The notes under the pieces are model-generated. The model worked only from the letters and a program-made list of their open reading frames with translations. It made no database searches and was not told the DNA's origin. This document shows, piece by piece, positions 1 through 6,777 of a stretch of 6,876 nucleotides of DNA. Source of the DNA: Flavobacteriales bacterium (GTDB lineage Bacteria; Bacteroidota; Bacteroidia; Flavobacteriales_D; Crocinitomicaceae). The position numbers were made by a program, and so were the translations under genes. Location: assembly GCA_018665005.1 (NCBI GenBank), contig JABJEE010000113.1, positions 1-6,876 on the forward strand. The letters are read 5' to 3'. Each line of letters begins with the position of its first letter. The first letter of the stretch is position 1.

Positions 1-2534
1 CGGTTTCTGTTGAAGCCTTTGGCGGTTCGGATTATTTTTGGTCAGGAGGATTGAATCCTAACTCTAGCGCGAATTCATTTGATGTTTCAGGTACGTATAC
101 CGTTAATTTTATAGATTCAAACAACTGTCCATTGCAGATGGAAGTGGTGGTTTATGAGGACTATTCCTTACCAAGTATACTCATAACCAATTCTACCAAT
201 ACAACGGATGAATTAAATTGTAACTATCCATCTATACAACTAAATTCTAGCGGAGGAACTTCATATGTGTGGGGAGGTGCTTCAGGAACTGGAAATTTGA
301 CAAGTATAAACACAGCCGGAACGTATGAAGTAACAGGTACTGGTACAAATGGTTGTGAAAGCACTGCCTCTATTATAATTACTGAAGATTTTATTTCACC
401 TAATATTGGTATTTCCAATTTATCGGGTGTAGACACTATGACCTGTAATATTACCTCTGTCGATTTAGAGGCAAATGGAGGTCAATCATATGAATGGTTA
501 AATGGTTTAGGGGTAGGTGCGAATTACACCGTTCCAGCCCAGGGAATGTACTATGAGGGAATGTACTATGTAGAAGGAATGGGAGTAAATGGATGTATGG
601 GGATTGATTCAATCTTTATCTTAGAATTACCAAACCCAACAGTTACTGTTAATTCTGAAGTTATTTGTTCTGGTGATTCGATTGGTTTATGGGCACAAAC
701 TGATCAACCAGGAGGTTCTTTTCTTTGGTCTCAAGGTTTAGGTACTGATTCTCTGGTTTATGTTGAGCCAAGCTCAAATGCTTTTTACTCAGTTGAATAC
801 AATAATGGTTGTCCTAGTAACGTGGCCATTGCAACAGTTACGGTGCTACCGACGCCCGTTGCATCTATTAGTGGTGATGCTTTAATATGTTCAACTCAAC
901 CTGCAGTATTGAATGGTAGTGCGTCTTTAGCAGGGGGAACCTATGAATGGCTTCCAACAAATGATATCAATGCTAGCATTACGGTATTTCCATTGGTAAA
1001 TACTGAATATGATATGATTTATACCTTGAATGGTTGTCCATCAGATACAATTAGTTTTAGTGTGGAAGTGATCACGACACCTCAAGTCGCTGTTGCTGAT
1101 GTGTCAATTTGTGAGGGCGATGTAGGAACTTTTACCGCTTATCCTTCAGAGAGTGGTGGAACGTTTAATTGGTTTCCAGGTGGATTTTCCACATCTAGTA
1201 TTACCATTTCATCGGATACCAGTGTAACCTATAATGTGAGTTATACATTGAATGGTTGTACAAGTGAAATTCAATCCGCAGAACTCATTGTCAATGAAAT
1301 TCCAACAATAATGATGGATGATATTGGTATATGTAATGGAGATGATGGTACGTTAATAGCAATTCCGTCAACAACAGGAGGAGTATATACTTGGACAGGT
1401 TATCCCGAAACAAGTGCAAACTTAGAGGTAAATCCAACGGTCACAACATCTTATTCTGTAGTTTATGAATTAAATAATTGTGAAAGTCCAGAGTCAATTG
1501 CTACAGTTACAGTAACTGACCAACCGTCCATTAGTGTTTCTGATGTGGGTATTTGTATTGGAGAAACCATTTCGATTACGGCTGTGCCTTCTGTTGTTGG
1601 AGGTACATTTTCATGGATGCCAGGAGATTATAATACGGAGACAATTACTATTACACCTACATCCACCATGGATTATCTTGTAAATTATGATTTAAACGGA
1701 TGTTTTGCAGAGACACAAACCATTACGGTTACCGTCGATACCGTTCCAGAAGTCACTTTTGATGTGAACGCAACATCCGGATGTTCCCCTATGAATGTGG
1801 TCTTCACGAATACAACTGATAATTCATTTGATTGTATTTGGGATATCGATGGACTTACTAGTATTAATGAATGTTCTGGATTTAGTTTTACATTTTGGGA
1901 TGAAGGATGCTATGATATCAGTTTGTCAATGGGAACACCCTATGGATGTACGGCTTCAACAACAATGGCTGACCTTATTTGTGTATTACCCAGTCCGAAT
2001 GTTGATTTTTCTGTATCTACAACGCAAATATCATTTGGATCCTCCGAAGTTGAGTTTACCAATAATACTTCTAACGCAGTAGATTATATTTGGGATTATG
2101 GAGATGGGAGTACAGATTCTCTTGTCTTTAATCCTGGAGCTCATGATTATCACATCGATGATGAAGACCTTTTCCCGGTTACCTTGTATGGTATATCAGA
2201 TATGGGTTGCGTTGATAGTATGCAAATATTAATTTTTGTTAATCAAGATGCGATTATTTTTGCACCAAATTCTTTTACGCCTGATAATGACGGACTAAAT
2301 GATACGTGGTTTCCTACACATTCTTCAAGTATAGATGAGGATTTCTTCGAAGTTCAGATTTTTGACAGATGGGGAGAGATGATATTTGATGCGAATGATT
2401 TTTCTAAAGTTTGGGATGGGACATATAAAGGACGCGAATGTCAGGTTGGTACTTATTCATACCGGATTTACTACAAAAGAAAATATTCAGAAGAGCGTCA
2501 TGCTGTTGTGGGGCACATCTCGTTAATCAAATAA
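1..2534 (+). CDS. Large T9SS-secreted surface protein with Ig-like and PKD repeats and a gliding-motility-associated C-terminal domain (5' partial)
   Basis: The reading frame is open from base 3 to the TAA at 2532-2534, giving 843 visible residues. The TTG at 51 is internal, because the frame runs off the left edge, so the true start and signal peptide lie outside. In order the protein shows: three related ~75-residue repeats (3-638), five Ig-like repeats (639-1748), a PKD-like domain with a CSPMNVVFTNTT motif (about 1749-1997), a clearer PKD domain with WDYGDG (about 1998-2246), and a final ~95 residues with FAPNSFTPDNDGLND, FDRWGEMIFD and WDGTYKG. That ending is the gliding-motility-associated/CHU_C type-B sorting domain, which directs proteins through the outer membrane by T9SS to the cell surface. 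I infer an adhesin or other surface structural protein; no catalytic domain is visible. It converges on murF with no intergenic base. The missing N-terminus could hold a further functional domain. Confidence 0.93.
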   Translation, partial: VSVEAFGGSDYFWSGGLNPNSSANSFDVSGTYTVNFIDSNNCPLQMEVVVYEDYSLPSILITNSTNTTDELNCNYPSIQLNSSGGTSYVWGGASGTGNLTSINTAGTYEVTGTGTNGCESTASIIITEDFISPNIGISNLSGVDTMTCNITSVDLEANGGQSYEWLNGLGVGANYTVPAQGMYYEGMYYVEGMGVNGCMGIDSIFILELPNPTVTVNSEVICSGDSIGLWAQTDQPGGSFLWSQGLGTDSLVYVEPSSNAFYSVEYNNGCPSNVAIATVTVLPTPVASISGDALICSTQPAVLNGSASLAGGTYEWLPTNDINASITVFPLVNTEYDMIYTLNGCPSDTISFSVEVITTPQVAVADVSICEGDVGTFTAYPSESGGTFNWFPGGFSTSSITISSDTSVTYNVSYTLNGCTSEIQSAELIVNEIPTIMMDDIGICNGDDGTLIAIPSTTGGVYTWTGYPETSANLEVNPTVTTSYSVVYELNNCESPESIATVTVTDQPSISVSDVGICIGETISITAVPSVVGGTFSWMPGDYNTETITITPTSTMDYLVNYDLNGCFAETQTITVTVDTVPEVTFDVNATSGCSPMNVVFTNTTDNSFDCIWDIDGLTSINECSGFSFTFWDEGCYDISLSMGTPYGCTASTTMADLICVLPSPNVDFSVSTTQISFGSSEVEFTNNTSNAVDYIWDYGDGSTDSLVFNPGAHDYHIDDEDLFPVTLYGISDMGCVDSMQILIFVNQDAIIFAPNSFTPDNDGLNDTWFPTHSSSIDEDFFEVQIFDRWGEMIFDANDFSKVWDGTYKGRECQVGTYSYRIYYKRKYSEERHAVVGHISLIK
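3..638 (+). repeat. Three related ~75-residue protein repeats (N-terminal type, first partial)
   Basis: Repeat boundaries fall near 3-221, 222-446 and 447-638. Each copy has a Gly-Gly-x-Ser-Tyr/Asp-x-x-Trp core (GGSDYFW, GGTSYVW, GGQSYEW), a G-T/M-Y turn, and N-G/N-C followed by a hydrophobic strand. They look like Ig-like beta-sandwich modules. In the second copy the two cysteines are 45 residues apart. In the third they are 50 apart, and the extra five come from a 15-bp duplication inside it. Function is probably as spacer or adhesion modules; this is inference from composition and repetition. Confidence 0.75.
541..570 (+). repeat. Perfect 15-bp direct tandem duplication inside the surface-protein gene
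   Basis: Two exact copies of agggaatgtactatg lie head to tail at 541-555 and 556-570. The unit is five codons long, so the frame is kept and the protein reads GMYYE-GMYYV. Identity of both copies, including third codon positions, suggests a recent replication-slippage event. Confidence 0.9.
639..1748 (+). repeat. Five consecutive 73-75-residue Ig-like repeats
   Basis: Copies lie at about 639-857, 858-1082, 1083-1304, 1305-1526 and 1527-1748. Each begins after a T/D-x-P linker and has an I-C-x-G/T-type motif, a G-G-T/S/V-[FY]-x-W core, a T-x-x-Y strand and a closing N-G/N-C. Within a copy the two cysteines are 48, 49, 49, 49 and 49 residues apart, which suggests a conserved disulfide or a fixed fold position. 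The copies are clearly diverged in DNA and protein sequence, so this is an old expansion. Repeats like these are common in long T9SS cargo proteins of Bacteroidota, where they act as stalks or adhesive modules. Confidence 0.85.
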
Positions 2535-3800
2535 TTATAATATAGGAATAAGCTTTTCAAGACGGATTCCTCTTGAGCCTTTAAGAAGAATCAAACAATC
2601 CTCGATATTCGCTAGAATTTTTTCAATTTCATTTGTATTCATAAATCCTGTTTCATAGATGGATTTAAATAAAGGACCCACAGTGAAAAATGGAATCTCA
2701 TTATCTATGCAATAATTTATTACGATTTTATGTTCTTCTATCCCATCAGGGCCAAGCTCCAACATGTCTCCTATAATTGCAATCTTTTTATTATGATCAA
2801 TTAATTTAAAGCTTTCCAAAGCCAAAGACATACTTGTTGGGTTGGCATTATAACAATCAACAATTAATGTGTTTTTTCCTGTTTTTTGAACTTGAGATCG
2901 TTGATTATCGGGTAAGTATTCGGAAATCGCCTTAGAAATGTTTTCTTGAGAAATACCAAAGTGATTTCCAATACAAATTGCCGCTAAAAAATTGTAAAAA
3001 TTATATTTACCAATCATTTTCGTTTCAATAGTAGGAGAGGAGTAGTTCTTTTTTGACCAACTCATACTAATATATGGTGTCAGCTCATGCAATATGCCTG
3101 TAATATTGGCTTGAGTCATTCCATAAGAGTAGTTTTCAGTATTATCCGGTAGAATCGGTTTTAATATGGAGTCATCAGCATTGTAAAAAAGAATCCCGTT
3201 AACTTTCTTAACGGCATGGTATAATGCTGATTTTGTTTTGACAACACCTTCTAAATTTTTGAACCCCTCGAGGTGGGCTTTACCAATATTTGTGATAATT
3301 CCGGCATTGACATCAGCAATTAAGCACAATTCTTCAATATCGTTAGGCTGATTTGCTCCCATTTCGATAACGGCAATGTTGTGGTCATTATTAAGACGAA
3401 GAAGCGTCAGAGGGACTCCTATGTGGTTATTTAGATTCCCGAGGGTAGATAAAACATTTAATTCTGTTGATAAAATGGTTTGAATGAGTTCTTTTGTACT
3501 TGTTTTCCCATTACTCCCTGTTATTCCAATGACAGGAATATCAAATTTATGTCTATGAAAATTTGCAAGTTTTTGAAGAAATAAAAGTCCGTTGCTAACA
3601 TAAAAGATGTTTTGATTGTTTGCTTTTTCTTTTTCATCTACAATGGCATACTTTGCCCCTTTATCAATAGCAACTTGAGCATACTCATTTCCATTAAAGT
3701 TATCACCCTTTAGGGCTATGAAAAGACAGTTTAATTTGATGTTTCTGGTATCAGTACATACGCCTGTTGTTTCATCGAATAAAGGGAATAAAGTTTCCAT
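2535..3800 (-). CDS. murF: UDP-N-acetylmuramoyl-tripeptide--D-alanyl-D-alanine ligase (MurF)
   Basis: MurF is the cytoplasmic ATP-dependent ligase that adds D-Ala-D-Ala to UDP-MurNAc-tripeptide, the last soluble step of peptidoglycan precursor synthesis. The 421-residue product has the whole three-domain Mur ligase layout. The N-terminal substrate domain shows TDTRN and LFIALKGDNFNGNEY (residues 16-40). The ATP-binding domain shows GITGSNGKTSTK (92-103), NLNNHIGVPLTLL (122-134), EMGAN (146-150) and TNIGKAHLEGF (170-180). GKYNFYNFLAA (264-274) closes it, and the C-terminal domain has DCYNANPTSM (315-324), GDMLELG (344-350) and KGSRG (407-411). Length is normal for the family. I chose the ATG at 3800. 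The longer frame starts with a GTG at 3830 inside a terminator hairpin and would add MRAFFFTYLY, encoded by the hairpin and its T-tract. It lies downstream of gldJ on the same strand, separated by that terminator. Confidence 0.96.
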   Translation of the reverse strand: METLFPLFDETTGVCTDTRNIKLNCLFIALKGDNFNGNEYAQVAIDKGAKYAIVDEKEKANNQNIFYVSNGLLFLQKLANFHRHKFDIPVIGITGSNGKTSTKELIQTILSTELNVLSTLGNLNNHIGVPLTLLRLNNDHNIAVIEMGANQPNDIEELCLIADVNAGIITNIGKAHLEGFKNLEGVVKTKSALYHAVKKVNGILFYNADDSILKPILPDNTENYSYGMTQANITGILHELTPYISMSWSKKNYSSPTIETKMIGKYNFYNFLAAICIGNHFGISQENISKAISEYLPDNQRSQVQKTGKNTLIVDCYNANPTSMSLALESFKLIDHNKKIAIIGDMLELGPDGIEEHKIVINYCIDNEIPFFTVGPLFKSIYETGFMNTNEIEKILANIEDCLILLKGSRGIRLEKLIPIL

Positions 3801-3812
3801 ATACAAATATGT

Positions 3813-3844
3813 AAAAAAAAAAGCCCGCACTAAGCGGGCTTTTT
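3813..3844 (-). terminator. Rho-independent terminator between gldJ and murF
   Basis: A perfect 6-bp GC stem, gcccgc (3823-3828) with gcgggc (3834-3839), surrounds a 5-base loop. It is extended by five A-T pairs (3818-3822 with 3840-3844). In the gldJ direction the hairpin is followed by ten U residues (complement of 3813-3822), a strong intrinsic terminator 20 bases past the gldJ stop. In the + direction only five U residues follow, so it could also weakly stop antisense transcripts running through murF. Only 12 bases separate the end of the U-tract from the murF ATG. Confidence 0.92.
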
Positions 3845-3863
3845 GATTAAATATAATCTTCTT

Positions 3864-6731
3864 TTATTTCTTTTTCTTTTTTGAGTTTGCTCTAGAACTT
3901 CCTAGACGGTCCATTGCACATCTAAAGCCAATAAGTGCTGTAGATTTGTCTTCATCAAGGAATCTTCTATTACCAGGAGACAACCAGTATGCTCTGTCAG
4001 ACCATGACCCACCTTTATAAACTCTTGACTTATCTGAAATCAATGTGGTAGGCCATCCAGAAGAACCATCATTTATTGGTGCTCCTTGTAAATCGTAGTT
4101 TTCAAATTCACTCTGATATACTGACATTTTAGGATTTCTCTTACCCTCATTTATATCGTTGATGGTATTTTGATTGTTGTAATATATCGAAGATTCTAAA
4201 TCGCCATCTAGATAATTAATGTAGTCGTCTTTTCGGTAGTTTAAACGACCTGCATTTTCATCCTCTGTAACATTTCTAAATCTTTGTTGACCTCTAGTTT
4301 CGTTTACAAATTCAGTCAATCCATTTCTGAGGGTTAGTATCCAAGAGGTAATATTTGGATCCTGCTGGTGATTTTTGAATCTATATTCTAAATAGTCAAA
4401 TTCGAAAATACTCGAGCATTGACCTTTAGCATCTACAAGGTATTTTCCAGCTTGAGGATCTATATCAAAATTTCTTTCTATAAAATATACACCCACTTTC
4501 TTTAGGTAGTCAGTAGCTATAGTTACGTCCGCACCAGTTTCGTCCTTACCTGCAATAAATTCATCATTTACATCATCACCATAAAGTAAACCTGGGTAAT
4601 ACCCATTTCGATAATCTTCTAATTTTAATACATCTGATTTATGTTGATTACCAAATAAGGCAACTTCCAGAAAATGAGATGCCTTTGTTGCATTTCCTTT
4701 ATTAAACAAATAAATCGCGGTATCCAAAACTGCATTGATGTCATCAAGCACAGAAAATTCAATGCTATCATTTTTCGAATAATTGGAATTACTGTAGATA
4801 TATGAATCTTTTGGAGTATTAAATTTAAATTTCCGAGGGTCTTGACGAGAATTACCAAGTATTTGACCTCTTTGAGAATTTATATAATTGATGTAATCGT
4901 CATATGATTTTTGATTGTCAAAAACTTTGATGATTTTCGTTTCAGAAAGACCATTAGGCTGCATCAATGTTACCTCGTACTCACCAGCGTCATTATAAAA
5001 TAGTGTTACCACTGAATCACTTTTTATTTTTGCAATTTCCGTTGCTCCAGCACCAATTTTCCATTCGTAATTGTGATTTTTACCGGATTCAGGACGAACA
5101 ATTTTGTCAGCTTTAGTCAATGTTACGGTAACAGTATCCTGAATAAATACTAATGTGTTACCATTTACCTTACTTGGTCCATTGGACATTTTGTTTGTCG
5201 GAAGAATATTGAATTGAAGATATTTGTTGTCTTCATCTTTGTCATTTAGGTAGTTTGAAATGTATGAAGGGTCCTCTTTCTTTTCAAGGCTTTTAACTTC
5301 ATTTTTACCACCCGTCAGAGATAAATATTTGGCTCTGGCAAATTCATTGACAAATTCTTTCATTCCATAGACGTCGTACAAGTTATCTGTTGCTTGCACT
5401 GGTCGATCATGTAATCCGTCAGGTCTTAAAAGCTGCGTCGTATAAACATTACCTCTAAAAGGCATGAATTCCTCTGTAACTTCACCTGAAGTAGGACGAT
5501 AGACATCCATAACCCACTCAGATACGTTTCCAGCCATATGATATAAACCATAGTCATTTGGCCAAAAATCATCTACGCGAGCAGTAACATCTGCTCCGTC
5601 ATTAAGTGCTCCAGAAACGCCCATGTAATCCCCTTTACCTCTTACAAAGTTTGCTTGGATTGCACCAGCCCATTGGTCTTCTTTACGTCTTACATAATGA
5701 CCATCCCAAGGATAGATTCTTCTTGAGTCAATGTTTTCTGAATTGGGATCCAGGTTTCCGATTAATCCTAAGGCCGCAAATTCCCATTCTGCTTCAGAAG
5801 GTAAACGGTATTTAGGTAATAAAACCCCATCTTCCATTTTTACCGGACGATCTCCCAATTTTGAACCATTCGCATAAACAGGATCGAAATTAATGAGTTT
5901 ATAAGGATCTCTTGGTATATTTCGACCTATACTATCTTTAGGTGAAACTTTAGTACCATTATCCAAAGTGTAACCTCCTTCAATCTTACCAGTTGGTTCG
6001 CCTTTTTTGTCCACGCCCATTTTACCAGTATGTACTATATAGTTTCCGTTTAAATAGTTTTCAGTAGAAAACATGTTTTCGGGAGAAGAACTGAAATCTC
6101 CATCTCTATATTTTTTAGTATTTGCAGCACCAACCTCTAAACCTTCAGCAAAATGCCATTTTATAATACCTTCCCTAACAAGAATGGCTTCGTTTACACG
6201 ATCAGTTCTCCATTTACAAAAATCATTCGCTTGTAACCAAGAAACACCTACAACTGGGTAATCTCTGTAGGATGGATGTCTTAGATAATAATCAACGAAC
6301 TTTTCTCTATATGAGAGAGGTGATCTCCAAACCAAAGTATCAGGAAGACATTTTTTATAAATATGAGGGTAAGATTTGTTGTATACTCTCCTCATCCAAT
6401 TCATATACTCGCACCAATGTAAATTGGTAACCTCAGTACGATCCATATAGAATGAAGAAACGGTAACACGCGCTGCGCTGTTGTTCCAATCATCCATTAC
6501 GTCTTCTTCAGTGCTACCCATAGTAAAGGTACCTCCTTCAATAAAAACAAGGCCTGGACCAGTTTCCTGTTCCTTTGCTGGGAAGTTTCCATCTTTTTCG
6601 AATCCACCGTTTTCGTAGTTGTTATATTCCCAACCCGTAGCAGATGACTTCTCTTTTGCACAAGAACCTATAAGCAATATACTTGCTAAAAAGAAGCCTA
6701 TTTTTTTATAATTTTTAGTTTTCATAACCAT
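3864..6731 (-). CDS. gldJ: Gliding motility lipoprotein GldJ, enlarged form with split FGE-sulfatase domain
   Basis: GldJ is an outer-membrane-associated lipoprotein needed for gliding and for type IX secretion in Flavobacterium. The 955-residue product starts with a lipoprotein signal, a hydrophobic stretch ending in LIGSC with Cys24 as the likely lipidated residue. The FGE-sulfatase (SUMF1-like) fold begins at residue ~60 (GGTFTMGS, DRTEVTN, YPVVGVSWLQANDFCKWRT, YRLPSEAEWEFAA) and reaches MAGNVSEW (399-406). It resumes only at VYKGGSWSDRAYW and IGFRCAMDRLGS (904-944), nearest to GldJ rather than GldK endings. The gap of about 500 residues holds a PKD-like stretch (~524-604), a helical stretch (~660-690) and the GldJ-like NYRKDDYINYLDGDLES (831-847). 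From memory, Flavobacterium GldJ is about 560 residues, so this one is far longer. The tail is SKKKKK. A second ATG at 6725 is an alternative start; an in-frame TAG 15 bases upstream rules out a longer one. Confidence 0.93.
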   Translation of the reverse strand: MVMKTKNYKKIGFFLASILLIGSCAKEKSSATGWEYNNYENGGFEKDGNFPAKEQETGPGLVFIEGGTFTMGSTEEDVMDDWNNSAARVTVSSFYMDRTEVTNLHWCEYMNWMRRVYNKSYPHIYKKCLPDTLVWRSPLSYREKFVDYYLRHPSYRDYPVVGVSWLQANDFCKWRTDRVNEAILVREGIIKWHFAEGLEVGAANTKKYRDGDFSSSPENMFSTENYLNGNYIVHTGKMGVDKKGEPTGKIEGGYTLDNGTKVSPKDSIGRNIPRDPYKLINFDPVYANGSKLGDRPVKMEDGVLLPKYRLPSEAEWEFAALGLIGNLDPNSENIDSRRIYPWDGHYVRRKEDQWAGAIQANFVRGKGDYMGVSGALNDGADVTARVDDFWPNDYGLYHMAGNVSEWVMDVYRPTSGEVTEEFMPFRGNVYTTQLLRPDGLHDRPVQATDNLYDVYGMKEFVNEFARAKYLSLTGGKNEVKSLEKKEDPSYISNYLNDKDEDNKYLQFNILPTNKMSNGPSKVNGNTLVFIQDTVTVTLTKADKIVRPESGKNHNYEWKIGAGATEIAKIKSDSVVTLFYNDAGEYEVTLMQPNGLSETKIIKVFDNQKSYDDYINYINSQRGQILGNSRQDPRKFKFNTPKDSYIYSNSNYSKNDSIEFSVLDDINAVLDTAIYLFNKGNATKASHFLEVALFGNQHKSDVLKLEDYRNGYYPGLLYGDDVNDEFIAGKDETGADVTIATDYLKKVGVYFIERNFDIDPQAGKYLVDAKGQCSSIFEFDYLEYRFKNHQQDPNITSWILTLRNGLTEFVNETRGQQRFRNVTEDENAGRLNYRKDDYINYLDGDLESSIYYNNQNTINDINEGKRNPKMSVYQSEFENYDLQGAPINDGSSGWPTTLISDKSRVYKGGSWSDRAYWLSPGNRRFLDEDKSTALIGFRCAMDRLGSSRANSKKKKK

Positions 6732-6777
6732 TACTATTATTAACTAATATACATTAATTTAAAAAACGTTACAACCT
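6732..6777 (-). other. Short AT-rich spacer between the PorP/SprF-like gene and gldJ
   Basis: The 46-base spacer has no hairpin with a T-tract, so transcription from the upstream gene probably continues into gldJ. A weak match to the Bacteroidota promoter is present: TTG at 6772-6774, then 20 bases, then TATATTAG at 6744-6751 against consensus TAnnTTTG. It would leave a very short leader before the ATG at 6731. No Shine-Dalgarno sequence is visible, as usual in the phylum. Confidence 0.4.

Noticed and set aside
51..53. TTG as the start of the surface-protein gene
   Set aside because: The frame stays open to the left edge (reading VSVEAFGGSDYFW) and that peptide is part of the same repeat type, so the gene is 5' truncated by the window.
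224..436. 70-codon open frame on the - strand within the surface-protein gene
   Set aside because: It lies fully inside a well-supported + strand gene and its translation resembles no family I know; a shadow frame.
1795..2082. 95-codon open frame on the + strand in another phase
   Set aside because: It overlaps the PKD region of the surface protein and has low-complexity hydrophobic content typical of an out-of-frame reading.
2557..2576. Inverted repeat tcaaga/tcttga just past the surface-protein stop, as a possible + strand terminator
   Set aside because: The stem is only six mostly A-T pairs, no T-tract follows, and it is part of the conserved murF C-terminus (the KGSRGIRLEKL region).
4625..4858. 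77-codon open frame on the - strand inside gldJ
   Set aside because: Out-of-frame reading of the GldJ insert with no recognisable motif.
5606..5815. 69-codon open frame antisense to gldJ
   Set aside because: Antisense to the conserved FGE core; no start context or family resemblance.
6073..6261. 62-codon open frame antisense to gldJ
   Set aside because: Antisense to conserved GldJ sequence; a chance open frame.
3864..6731. GldK as the identity of the FGE-fold lipoprotein
   Set aside because: No gldL follows, murF does; and the ending VYKGGSWSDRAYW...IGFRCAMDRLGS with NYRKDDYINYLDGDLES matches what I know of GldJ better than GldK.
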